Below the pieces are notes generated by a model. That model ran no database searches. It saw only the letters and a list, made by a program, of their open reading frames with translations, and was not told where the DNA came from. Shown piece by piece: positions 37,758-49,709 of a stretch of DNA of 64,000 nt (positions are counted from its first letter, which is position 1; each line of letters opens with the position of its first letter). A program made the position numbers and the translations under genes. The DNA comes from Ruminiclostridium papyrosolvens DSM 2782 (GTDB lineage Bacteria > Bacillota > Clostridia > Acetivibrionales > DSM-1351). The stretch covers positions 124,001 through 188,000 of the forward strand of contig NZ_CP119677.1 in the NCBI RefSeq assembly GCF_029318685.1. The letters run 5' to 3'.

Positions 37758-37775
37758 TTCGGAGATGAATCTACC

Positions 37776-39560
37776 ATGAAAACTAAGCCGAGAATTTTAA
37801 GTAAAGTTAACGATATTCCGTTAACAATCAAATTTCTTATAATATACGTAGTTTGCATATTAACACCAATAATATTAATTAATGTGGCATTTCTCGAAAA
37901 ATTCTACACGGTAGTCACTCAAAGAGAAGAAAATAACTATAATATTTCCATGGAGAGAGCAAAAAACGATATCAATACCTTAATAGAGGGTGGTATCGCT
38001 GCCAGTCATTCCATATCTACAGATGCAACCATATATGATTTATTGGACGCCGAATATGAAAATGTAGGGGAGTACTACGATATTTATAATAGTACCCTGA
38101 GAAACAGACTGTCTATGTACTCTGTAGCATATAATTATATTACAAATATAGGTTTATATGTAGATAACCCCAGCATAAGGCCGGGAGGTACATACTTCTA
38201 TATAGACAAAAGTATAAAAAACACTCCATGGTACAAAGACCTGTCAGAGTCTAACGAACAGGTTATAATCAGAACATATCTGGGAACTACAAACAGTGCT
38301 CCCGTTAGGCCAATACAGTATTTAAGTATACTCAGAAGCTCCAAAAACAACCATTCCTTAGGCAGCCGTGAGAAAATACTCAAGGTTGACATAAGTCTTG
38401 ACAAGGTATTTACTATTTTCAATCGTGAAAGAGATTTTATGAGTTTATACTTGTTGGATCCCCAAAATACTATAGTATGTTCAACTACAGGAAGAAATGG
38501 ACAGAGTAATATTGATGTCCTCCAAAAACTTAGCAATCGTTCTCTGGGGCAGGAAAATATGGTTCTCGAAACACATCTGGGGAGTGCATCATATTTTAAA
38601 GGGTGGAAGCTTATAGGTGTTACCAACAGAGAGCGTATATCTGACTCTGTAGGGGATACCCTGAGCTTTGTATTGATTTTTGCTTTTATAAGTATACTAA
38701 TTTCCTCACTTCTTATGTTTATAATTGTGCGGTCGTACAATTATAGATTGAAAAAACTTTCTAAACACATGCTGAAATTCAAAGACGGAAAGTTTGATTT
38801 GATTGATATAAACGAAGGAGAAGATGAAATCGGCGGAGTTATCAGAAACTTCAACCTTATGGCAGCAAGAATAAATACACTTATAAACGATGTATATAAG
38901 CTGGAACTGCAAAAAAAGAGTCTTGAACTTGAGCGGGTTAGGGCGGAAATAAATTTTCTCCAGAGCCAGATGAATCCTCATTTTCTATTTAATACACTAA
39001 ATGCCATATTGGTAGTCAGCATAAAAAATAACTACACAGAAATAGTAGACGTCATAAAATACCTTTCAAAGACATTGAGACGTTTATTAAGCTGGAAGGA
39101 TGATTTGGTAACTATTGAAGAAGAACTGTCCTTTACAGAAATGTATCTGAAAATAGAAAAATTCCGTTTCTGTGACAAATTTCAATATGAGATTAATGTA
39201 AATGAAACCTTACTTGACTATAAAATACCTAAAATGAGTCTTCAGCCCTTGGTTGAAAATGCCTGCAAACATGGTATTCAGGCAATAAAAGAGGTAGGCA
39301 TTATAAATATAAATATTGAAATGTGCGAATCAGGTTTACTGGTAAGAGTGAAAGATAACGGCTCCGGTATGGAGCAGTATACCTTGATGGAACTGATGGA
39401 AAACATAAAAAGCGAAGTAGAGCTAAGTGCAAGTATAGGCCTTAGAAATGTTTACCGGCGTCTAAGACTTTATTATGGGGAAGATGTAGCTTTCAATATT
39501 GAGAGCCGAATTAATGCGGGTACAACTATTTATTTTACTGTCCCTTTTGAAAAGCTATAG
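37776..39560 (+). CDS. YesM-type sensor histidine kinase
   Basis: A 594-residue membrane kinase. TM1 at about 18-38, extracellular Cache-like sensor to about 285, TM2 at about 290-312, HAMP to about 365, then His_kinase with the phospho-acceptor His in QMNPHFLFNTLNAIL and an HATPase domain (LVENACKHGI, VKDNGSGM, IGLRNVYRRL). GGAG lies upstream of the ATG. It is the only kinase between two near equal-length response regulators, so either one kinase feeds two regulators or a second kinase was lost. Signal: presumably an extracellular sugar bound directly or through a binding protein. Confidence 0.94.
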   Translation: MKTKPRILSKVNDIPLTIKFLIIYVVCILTPIILINVAFLEKFYTVVTQREENNYNISMERAKNDINTLIEGGIAASHSISTDATIYDLLDAEYENVGEYYDIYNSTLRNRLSMYSVAYNYITNIGLYVDNPSIRPGGTYFYIDKSIKNTPWYKDLSESNEQVIIRTYLGTTNSAPVRPIQYLSILRSSKNNHSLGSREKILKVDISLDKVFTIFNRERDFMSLYLLDPQNTIVCSTTGRNGQSNIDVLQKLSNRSLGQENMVLETHLGSASYFKGWKLIGVTNRERISDSVGDTLSFVLIFAFISILISSLLMFIIVRSYNYRLKKLSKHMLKFKDGKFDLIDINEGEDEIGGVIRNFNLMAARINTLINDVYKLELQKKSLELERVRAEINFLQSQMNPHFLFNTLNAILVVSIKNNYTEIVDVIKYLSKTLRRLLSWKDDLVTIEEELSFTEMYLKIEKFRFCDKFQYEINVNETLLDYKIPKMSLQPLVENACKHGIQAIKEVGIININIEMCESGLLVRVKDNGSGMEQYTLMELMENIKSEVELSASIGLRNVYRRLRLYYGEDVAFNIESRINAGTTIYFTVPFEKL

Positions 39561-39629
39561 AGTCTGGATTACAATATTTGATATATATTATATAGATTAT
39601 TATGCATTTTTCATGGAGGAGGCTTTTTA

Positions 39630-41207
39630 ATGTTTAAGGTTTTACTTGTAGATGATGAGCCTATGGCGATGGAAGCATTAAGGATTGTTGCAGATTGGGA
39701 AGAGCTTGGGTTCACCATTTGCGGTGAATGTGAAAATGGTGATGAGGCATTAAATGCAATTAAAGAAATTAAGCCTGACTTAGTGGTAACAGACTTAAAA
39801 ATGCCCGGAATGGATGGTCTGGAATTAATAAGAAATGTAATGGAACATGTAAATCCCGATACAATGTTTATAATTGTAAGCGGCTATGATGAATTTGAAT
39901 ATGCAAAAACAGCAATGCAGTATGGAATCCGCTATTATGTTTTAAAGCCGGTCTTCAAGGATGAATTTTCTGAAGTACTAGAAGAAATAGTAGAGATTCT
40001 GGAGAAAAAATATCAATTGGGGAAAATCACTGTTGAAAACATAAATTCTGATATAGGAAGTCTACTCGGAAAATTTCTTTTAGGGAATTTGGATGAAGAG
40101 GAACTTAAGAGCAGAATGCCGGGGGATATATCGAAAAGTAATGCCAACTGGTTTTATGTTTGTTTAGGTACACCACAGGTTTGGGAACCAGTGAACTTAA
40201 AAAAACATGATACCAGCGAGGACACACAGGGCATATTAAAAGAAATAATGAATACAGGCCTTGAGGGTATATATATATATCCCATATTATCAAATACAGT
40301 GCTGGAAGGTATCGTGGTTTGCACAATATGTGGAATGCAGACTGATAAGGTAATAGAAACATTAAAATTAAATGTATCAACAATTTTTGGGGAAGGCTTT
40401 TATATAGGAGTCGGAAAGACGGTAACTGAACTTTCTGAACTTTCCCACTCTATGTCTCAGGCTCATAAGGCAATAGACTATAGATTTTTCAGCCCTCCCG
40501 GCAGTACAATTTACTATCAAAACATAAAGGATTTTACACTAAACTACAGCTTTGAGGGTATTTATAAAATTGAGGATATGTATAATGCTCTCGACAGTCT
40601 GGAGGAAATGAGAATAAAAGAAGCCGTTGAAGCAGTATTTTCTGATTTCCGCCGTGAGTTTACGGCACCTGAAATAATAAAAATGTATATTGTTAACATA
40701 ATATATAAAAGTATAGCTATAGTATCCAGCTTAGGCGGTAATACAAATCAGATACCTCTGCTCGATTCTATTACGGGAATACTGGCAAGAAGCCTGATAA
40801 TAGATGAAATGGAGAACATGACATATGAGTATTGTACCAAATTCGTTATATATGCTAAAAGCTTAAAAAACAATACAAAGAATTCAGATATGAAGCTTGT
40901 GGAGGAATATATAAAGAATAACTACACAAGAAACCTGACAATCAGGGAGATTTCCAAGAAACTTTACATACACCCAAACTATCTTGGACACCAGATAAAC
41001 AAGTGGTTTGGATGCAGTTTCAATGAGTATCTCCATGGTCTAAGAATGGAAGAAGCAAAAACCCTGTTACAGAATACCAGTCTGAAAGTTCACGAAATTG
41101 CTGAGAGAGTGGGGTATAGTTCATACAGCAATTTCCTTGATCAGTTTGTCAAAAAGTTCTCCATAAAACCAAGTGACTACAAAATTATGTTAAATAACAA
41201 GAACTAA
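39630..41207 (+). CDS. YesN-type response regulator 2
   Basis: A second 525-residue REC-AraC regulator, same architecture as the one at 36180 and clearly homologous (shared FKVLLVDDEP start, NPDLIITD-like receiver, YDDF/YDEFEYAK). The receiver Asp is in LVVTDLKMPGMDG. The C-terminal HTH pair is LTIREISKKLYIHPNYLGHQIN and LKVHEIAERVGYSSYSNFLDQF. ATGGAGGAGG precedes the ATG. It sits 122 bases before importer 2, which it most likely controls. Confidence 0.93.
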   Translation: MFKVLLVDDEPMAMEALRIVADWEELGFTICGECENGDEALNAIKEIKPDLVVTDLKMPGMDGLELIRNVMEHVNPDTMFIIVSGYDEFEYAKTAMQYGIRYYVLKPVFKDEFSEVLEEIVEILEKKYQLGKITVENINSDIGSLLGKFLLGNLDEEELKSRMPGDISKSNANWFYVCLGTPQVWEPVNLKKHDTSEDTQGILKEIMNTGLEGIYIYPILSNTVLEGIVVCTICGMQTDKVIETLKLNVSTIFGEGFYIGVGKTVTELSELSHSMSQAHKAIDYRFFSPPGSTIYYQNIKDFTLNYSFEGIYKIEDMYNALDSLEEMRIKEAVEAVFSDFRREFTAPEIIKMYIVNIIYKSIAIVSSLGGNTNQIPLLDSITGILARSLIIDEMENMTYEYCTKFVIYAKSLKNNTKNSDMKLVEEYIKNNYTRNLTIREISKKLYIHPNYLGHQINKWFGCSFNEYLHGLRMEEAKTLLQNTSLKVHEIAERVGYSSYSNFLDQFVKKFSIKPSDYKIMLNNKN

Positions 41208-41232
41208 AATTTTTAGGTACTAAATCTTTATT

Positions 41233-41261
41233 TTTACAAATTGAAATGTATAGCTTAAAAA
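41233..41261 (+). promoter_or_regulatory. Candidate promoter of importer 2
   Basis: TTTACA at 41233-41238, 17-base spacer, TAAAAA at 41256-41261, about 70 bases before the binding-protein gene. The -10 is imperfect. Confidence 0.35.
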
Positions 41262-41329
41262 CTGATAATAAGGGTGTAGCGTCACTGATTTTTATGTGAT
41301 TCTGCTTATAAAAATAAGGAGGAGAAAAA

Positions 41330-43033
41330 ATGATCTTAAAAAAGAAAAATTGGCTAGCAGCACTATTAACGGGTTTATTATCAGTTAGCTTCGTATTAAC
41401 AGGTTGTGGCGGTTCAGATAAGAGCGGCTCTTCTACTTCAACAACTTCCGGCGCAGCAGCAACAGGTTCAACAGCTGAAAAATTGGATCCTGTGGAGATA
41501 AGCTTCTTTGTCTCAGACCCTGGTCAGGCACCAACACCTGATAACAAGATTTACAAGAAAATTAAAGAAGAACTTGGCGTTACTTGTAAATTTGAGTACT
41601 TAGTAGGTGACAAAAATCAGAAAATAGGTGTTATGATTGCCGGCGGAGAATATCCGGATGTAATAACTCTTGGCTCAGATACAGTTAGTAAGTTTACAGG
41701 AGCCGGTGCTTTAGTTGCTTTAGAGGACATAATCGATAAAGATGCTCCAAACCTTAAGAAGCATTTTGAACCTTACAAGAACAAGGTAAAAGATGTTGCA
41801 GACGGACATTTCTATGTAATGCCTGACTACGGTGTATTTTATAACGATTTCAGTATAAATGTTAATGAAGGTCCTGCCTTCTTTATGCAAAAAGCAGTAT
41901 TGAAGGATGCTGGTTTCCCAAAAGTTAAAACTCTTGACCAGTACTTCGAACTTATAGAAAAGTATAAAGCAAAGAATCCTAAAATTGACGGACAGCCAAC
42001 AATCGGATTTGAAGTTCTTTCAGAAGGTTGGAGAGATTTCTGTCTAAAGAATCCACCTCAACATTTGATTGGTCATCCAAACGATGGCGGTGTTGTAGTT
42101 GACGATAAGACTAATACTGCAGAATTCTTCTGGGATAAGGATTATGCGAAGAGATATTACAAGAAACTTAATGAAATAAATTCAAAGGGTTTACTTGACC
42201 CGGAATCATTTACTATGAACTATGACCAGTATATAGCTAAACTTTCAAGCGGTAGAGTTCTTGGTATGTTTGACCAGCACTGGAACTTCAGCAATGCTGA
42301 ATTAACATTGAAGACTCAGAAGAAGTTTGAAAGAACATATGCTCCATTGCCGGTAGTATTCGATGAAGGAACTAAGGATTACTACATGGACAGACCTGTA
42401 CTTAATGTTAACACAGGTTATGCTATTACAAAGAGCGCAAAAGACCCTGCAAGAATAGTTAAATTCTTTGATGCATTATTAACAGAAAAATGGCAGAAGA
42501 TCCTCGGTTGGGGAATCGAAGGCGAAGATTATAAAGTTGACGATAAGGGCATGTTCTACATGACTCCTGAACAACGTGTAAACTACAATGACCAGACATG
42601 GAGACTTGGAAACATGGCTCATACTCTCTGGTACTATGCTCCTAAAATGGAAGGTACATTCAGCGATGGAAACGCTACCGGCCCAGGCGGACAGCCAAAA
42701 GAATACTATGATGCACTTGACCAGTATGACAAAGATTTCTTAAAAGCATACGGATATGACCAACAGTCTGATTTCTTTAGCCCAGCTCCAGAAAACAGAA
42801 TTTCATATCCAGCATGGCAGGTTGATCTTGTTGACGGTTCACCTGCAGCCATGGCAAACACAAAAGCTGGAGATATTGCAACTAAATATCTGCCAAAGGC
42901 AATACTTGCTAGCCCTGATAAGTTTGACAGTGTATGGACTGAATATGTAAATCAACTTCACAAAGAAGACATTAAAGCATATGTTGATAGAATTAATGAT
43001 CAACTTAAGTGGAGAGCAGAGAACTGGAAATAA
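41330..43033 (+). CDS. Sugar-binding lipoprotein (importer 2)
   Basis: Substrate-binding protein of 567 residues. Lipoprotein signal with lipobox LTGC and Cys at residue 26, a Ser/Thr/Ala/Gly linker (GSSTSTTSGAAATGSTAE), then the two-lobed family 1 fold. AAGGAGGAG precedes the ATG. It comes first in its operon, unlike in importer 1, and is followed by a strong stem without a T-run, which suggests it is expressed above the permeases. Ligand: likely a xylan-derived oligosaccharide, inferred from the GH10 downstream. Confidence 0.92.
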   Translation: MILKKKNWLAALLTGLLSVSFVLTGCGGSDKSGSSTSTTSGAAATGSTAEKLDPVEISFFVSDPGQAPTPDNKIYKKIKEELGVTCKFEYLVGDKNQKIGVMIAGGEYPDVITLGSDTVSKFTGAGALVALEDIIDKDAPNLKKHFEPYKNKVKDVADGHFYVMPDYGVFYNDFSINVNEGPAFFMQKAVLKDAGFPKVKTLDQYFELIEKYKAKNPKIDGQPTIGFEVLSEGWRDFCLKNPPQHLIGHPNDGGVVVDDKTNTAEFFWDKDYAKRYYKKLNEINSKGLLDPESFTMNYDQYIAKLSSGRVLGMFDQHWNFSNAELTLKTQKKFERTYAPLPVVFDEGTKDYYMDRPVLNVNTGYAITKSAKDPARIVKFFDALLTEKWQKILGWGIEGEDYKVDDKGMFYMTPEQRVNYNDQTWRLGNMAHTLWYYAPKMEGTFSDGNATGPGGQPKEYYDALDQYDKDFLKAYGYDQQSDFFSPAPENRISYPAWQVDLVDGSPAAMANTKAGDIATKYLPKAILASPDKFDSVWTEYVNQLHKEDIKAYVDRINDQLKWRAENWK

Positions 43034-43045
43034 GAGATATAAAAG

Positions 43046-43078
43046 TCCATTGGAGCATATTTTATATGCTCCAATGGA
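43046..43078 (+). promoter_or_regulatory. Intercistronic mRNA stem after the binding-protein gene
   Basis: TCCATTGGAGCATAT and ATATGCTCCAATGGA form a perfect 15-bp stem with a TTT loop. No T-run follows (GATAATTAAAAAATCC). Such stems protect the upstream message from 3' decay and let the binding protein exceed the permeases. Confidence 0.75.
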
Positions 43079-43118
43079 TAATTAAAAAATCCAATGACTT
43101 GATTTACTGGGAGGCAGT

Positions 43119-44090
43119 ATGGCTAATAATGTAACAGCTTTAGCTGAAAAAAAACTACAAGGCAATAAATTGACGGGACATAAAATAACCTGGAACACGC
43201 TTGTAAAGCAAAAGCAGCTTATATTCATGTCCGTACCGATGCTCATTTATGTTTTAGTATTTTCGTATGTACCGATTTGGGGCTGGCTCATGGCTTTCCA
43301 GAATTATAAACCGGCAAAGGGCTTCTTTGAGCAAAAGTGGGTGGGTCTCCAAAACTTCAAATATCTCGTTAAAGATGAAAATTTTATAAGAGATTTCAGA
43401 AATACAATTTGCATGAGTTTTATTAATCTGGTACTAAGTTATATAACAGCAATAGTACTTGCATTACTTCTAAACGAAATTAAGAATGTGTTCTTCAAGA
43501 GAACTGTTCAGACAATATCTTATTTACCTCACTTTTTATCTTGGGTAATTGTAACCGGTATTGTGGCTACTTGCCTTTCTACCGAGGGAGGTATTATAAA
43601 CATAGTCATGGTGAAGTTAGGTATAATTAATTCTCCAATTAATTGGCTGAGTGAAGGAAAATATTTCTGGGGGATTGTAGGTGCCACTAATGTTTGGAAA
43701 GAACTTGGGTGGAATACTATAATTTACCTTGGCGCAATAACTGCCATCGACCCTGCTCTATATGAGGCGGCGGGCTTGGATGGAGCCGGAAGATTTAAAA
43801 AGATGTGGCATGTTACACTTCCGGGAATTAAAGCTACCTTTGTAGTACTTCTAATAATGTCTATAGGACACGTGATGGAAGCTGGTTTTGAAATTCAGTA
43901 CCTGTTAGGTAAGGGACCTGTTCTGGATTGGTCCGAGACTATAGATATTTACGTTATAAAGTATGGTATTAACCAGTTCAACTATTCGCTTGCAACGGCA
44001 GCCGGTATTTTTAAGAGTGTAATCGCTATTATTATGCTATTCCTTGCCAACAATGTTGCTAAGAGATTAGGCGAAGAAAGGCTTATCTAA
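43119..44090 (+). CDS. CUT1 sugar ABC permease, LplB/YteP type (importer 2)
   Basis: 323 residues, six predicted helices, opening with a basic cytoplasmic stretch then IFMSVPMLIYVLVFSYVPIWGWLMAFQNY. EAA loop YEAAGLDGAGRFKKMWHVTLPGIK. It is clearly homologous to the permease at 31598. The ATG follows GGGAGG. It is paired with the permease 9 bases downstream. Confidence 0.93.
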   Translation: MANNVTALAEKKLQGNKLTGHKITWNTLVKQKQLIFMSVPMLIYVLVFSYVPIWGWLMAFQNYKPAKGFFEQKWVGLQNFKYLVKDENFIRDFRNTICMSFINLVLSYITAIVLALLLNEIKNVFFKRTVQTISYLPHFLSWVIVTGIVATCLSTEGGIINIVMVKLGIINSPINWLSEGKYFWGIVGATNVWKELGWNTIIYLGAITAIDPALYEAAGLDGAGRFKKMWHVTLPGIKATFVVLLIMSIGHVMEAGFEIQYLLGKGPVLDWSETIDIYVIKYGINQFNYSLATAAGIFKSVIAIIMLFLANNVAKRLGEERLI

Positions 44091-44099
44091 GGAGGTACT

Positions 44100-45014
44100 A
44101 TGATTAATCGACGAAAACCCGTAAGGATAGGAGACGTAGTATTTAACACTTTTAATTTTGTCTTCATGGCTACACTTATGATTATAACTCTCTATCCATT
44201 TTTAAATACACTTGCAATATCTTTTAATAATGGTGTTGATACTTTAAGAGGCGGAATATACCTTTGGCCCAGAGAATTCTCTCTGCAGAATTACAAAGCT
44301 ATATTCATAGGAGGCAACGTATTTCATGCGTTTTTAGTATCAGTAGAAAGAACTGTACTCACTACTGTGCTGAATTTATTCCTTACAACAATGCTTTCCT
44401 ATACGTTAAGCAGAAAGGAATATGTATTCAGAAAGCCTATAACAATAATAGTCGTGTTAACAATGTATTTTAATGCAGGTATAATACCCAATTACTTTTT
44501 GATAAAGAACTTGCATTTGCTGAACAGTTTCTGGGTATATGTTCTGCCGGCTATGATAGCAGCATTTAATATGATTGTTATCAGAACCTTTATCTTAGGT
44601 ATACCTGAAAGCTTTGTTGAATCTGCAAGAATCGACGGAGCAGGAGATTTCAGAATATTCATGCAGGTAATCTTTCCGCTTTGTAAACCGGTACTGGCTA
44701 CCATTGCATTATTCGTTGCAGTTGGTTCATGGAATACATGGTTTGATACCTTCTTGTACTGCTCATCAAAGCAGAACCTTAGTACACTGCAATATGAGTT
44801 GATGAAGCTGCTGAGTTCGACCCAGAATTTTAATGCCAATCCTGCTTTGGCAGCAGGTGTAGGTGCAAACGCACACTCTGCAGAGAATATGGTTACATCC
44901 TTATCCATCAGGGCATCTATTACAATAGTTGCAGCTGTTCCGATAATTATTGTATACCCATTCCTGCAAAGATATTTCGTAGTAGGTTTGAATGTTGGTG
45001 GTGTTAAAGAATAA
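44100..45014 (+). CDS. CUT1 sugar ABC permease, YtcP type (importer 2)
   Basis: 304 residues, six predicted helices; EAA loop VESARIDGAGDFRIFMQVIFPLCKP; C-terminal VVGLNVGGVKE. AAGGAGGT overlaps the end of the preceding gene. Together with the gene at 43119 it forms the second importer's channel. No ATPase gene is adjacent. Confidence 0.93.
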   Translation: MINRRKPVRIGDVVFNTFNFVFMATLMIITLYPFLNTLAISFNNGVDTLRGGIYLWPREFSLQNYKAIFIGGNVFHAFLVSVERTVLTTVLNLFLTTMLSYTLSRKEYVFRKPITIIVVLTMYFNAGIIPNYFLIKNLHLLNSFWVYVLPAMIAAFNMIVIRTFILGIPESFVESARIDGAGDFRIFMQVIFPLCKPVLATIALFVAVGSWNTWFDTFLYCSSKQNLSTLQYELMKLLSSTQNFNANPALAAGVGANAHSAENMVTSLSIRASITIVAAVPIIIVYPFLQRYFVVGLNVGGVKE

Positions 45015-45041
45015 TCCCATTTCCGTGAAGGAGAAGGAATA

Positions 45042-46280
45042 ATGAGCATAGTCAGTAACAGTAAGTATAATCATCGAGTAGCAACAAAGACCATTAAACT
45101 TTCGAGACCGGACGGCAGTGCTTTAGGAAATACAGAGGTTGTTGTTGAGCAGACAAAGCATAAATTCCTCTTTGGTTGTGCACAGTTTGATGCTATTCCA
45201 TATGTTAATAACATATATAAGGATGAAGAAAAAGAACGTGCAGAACAAAGATTTGAGAAGTTCTTTAGTTTGTTCAACTACACGACCGTACCTTTTTATT
45301 GGGGCTTATATGAGCGCATAAAGGGTCAGCCCATGATAAATGAAGCAAAGAAAGCAGCTCAATGGCTGGCTTCAAAGGGACTTTTGTTAAAGGGTCATCC
45401 GTTGTGCTGGCACACTGTTACAGCACCTTGGCTGCTGGACATGACAAACGAAGAAATACTCGCGGCTCAAATGAATCGTATTAACCGTGATGTTTCAGAG
45501 TTTAAAGGCCTGATAGATATTTGGGATGCAATAAATGAAGTTGTTATTATGCCTGTTTTTGATAAATATGATAACGGAATCACAAGGATTTGCAAGGAGC
45601 TTGGACGTATAAAGCTGGTTAGCAAAGTCTTCAATGAAGCAAAGAAAGCAAATCCGGGTGCAACACTGTTGATTAACGATTTTAATACTTCCGAATCCTA
45701 CGCAATTTTGTTGGAAGGACTTATTGAGGCCGGAGTACCAATTGATGCAATCGGAATACAATCGCATATGCATCAGGGCTACTGGGGTGTGGAAAAGACT
45801 TTGGAGGTACTCGAAAGGTTTTCCAGGTTTGGAATTCCACTACATTTTACAGAAAATACTTTAGTTTCGGGACAGTTGATACCACCTGAAATTGAAGATT
45901 TGAATGACTTTCAGGTAAAAGAATGGCCTTCAACTGTTGAGGGTGAGGACAGACAAGCCAGAGAGGTTATATCCCATTACACGACTCTTTTGGCAAATCC
46001 AAAGGTGGAATCCATTACTTGGTGGGATTTTGCAGATGGAGCTTGGCTAGGTGCACCATCAGGATTCATCACTGTTGATAACAGAGTTAAGCCTGCATAT
46101 GATGAGCTGTACAAACTTGTAAAAGATGAATTGTGGCTGAAACCAACTAAGTACATAACTGATGAAAACGGAGAAATTAAGGTTTCAGGATTCTTTGGTG
46201 ATTACGAAGCTTCGTGCCGCGGAATGAAGAATGGCTTTACTCTTGACAGCTCAAATGAGACTGTCAAACTAATAATTTAA
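45042..46280 (+). CDS. Cytoplasmic GH10 xylanase-like enzyme
   Basis: A GH10-family barrel of 412 residues. Acid/base Glu166 in WDAINEV and nucleophile Glu271 in LHFTENT; GHPLCWH and WWDFADGAW are family aromatic motifs. There is no signal peptide, dockerin or carbohydrate-binding module, so it should act on imported xylo-oligosaccharides, unlike the cellulosomal GH10 enzymes of these bacteria. It has a beta-strand-rich N-terminal extension (to about 50; KTIKLSRPDGSALGNTEVVVEQ) and a C-terminal beta tail (from about 365). Nucleophile context is atypical (FTEN rather than ITELD). AAGGAGA precedes ATG 45042. It closes the importer 2 operon. Confidence 0.88.
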   Translation: MSIVSNSKYNHRVATKTIKLSRPDGSALGNTEVVVEQTKHKFLFGCAQFDAIPYVNNIYKDEEKERAEQRFEKFFSLFNYTTVPFYWGLYERIKGQPMINEAKKAAQWLASKGLLLKGHPLCWHTVTAPWLLDMTNEEILAAQMNRINRDVSEFKGLIDIWDAINEVVIMPVFDKYDNGITRICKELGRIKLVSKVFNEAKKANPGATLLINDFNTSESYAILLEGLIEAGVPIDAIGIQSHMHQGYWGVEKTLEVLERFSRFGIPLHFTENTLVSGQLIPPEIEDLNDFQVKEWPSTVEGEDRQAREVISHYTTLLANPKVESITWWDFADGAWLGAPSGFITVDNRVKPAYDELYKLVKDELWLKPTKYITDENGEIKVSGFFGDYEASCRGMKNGFTLDSSNETVKLII

Positions 46281-46300
46281 GTGTAGTAATGTAGTGTTAT

Positions 46301-46360
46301 AAAAAATATTACCAGACGATTGACCTTCTCAAACTTCGATTTTGTCTGGTAATATTTTTT
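46301..46360 (+). terminator. Terminator after GH10
   Basis: AAAAAATATTACCAGAC at 46301-46317 pairs perfectly with GTCTGGTAATATTTTTT at 46344-46360 around a 26-base loop, with a T-run. Confidence 0.85.
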
Positions 46361-46448
46361 TATTCTTTTTTTCATTGAGATTCAATACTTAAATCTTTGC
46401 ACATACTAATTTTGTAAACTTAATTAGACTGGCTGCAGTAATTAGAGC

Positions 46449-46454
46449 TATAAT
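46449..46454 (+). promoter_or_regulatory. Candidate -10 of the GH2 promoter
   Basis: Perfect TATAAT 50 bases before GH2, after the GH10 terminator; the -35 (TAGACT, 18-base spacer) is weak. It implies GH2 is transcribed separately. Confidence 0.35.
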
Positions 46455-46497
46455 TTAGTTAAATGCTTAAAGGCTCAGGCTGTAAACCATACCGTAA

Positions 46498-49569
<3,072 letters not shown>

Positions 49570-49631
49570 GACTTTATATTGTAAATAAAGCCTTTAAAAA
49601 GTAAAATAAATATATTAACCGGGTTATGCAG

Positions 49632-49665
49632 GCCGGGTGTGGCACAGAGCAAAGCCATACCCGGC
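49632..49665. terminator. GC-rich hairpin between GH2 and yaaO
   Basis: GCCGGGTGTGGC at 49632-49643 pairs with GCCATACCCGGC at 49654-49665 (one mismatch, 10-base loop). No T-run follows on the plus strand, so termination is uncertain. Confidence 0.5.
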
Positions 49666-49709
49666 TTGAAATACATTAACTACGGCTTTACATGGAAAAG
49701 GGTGCAAAA

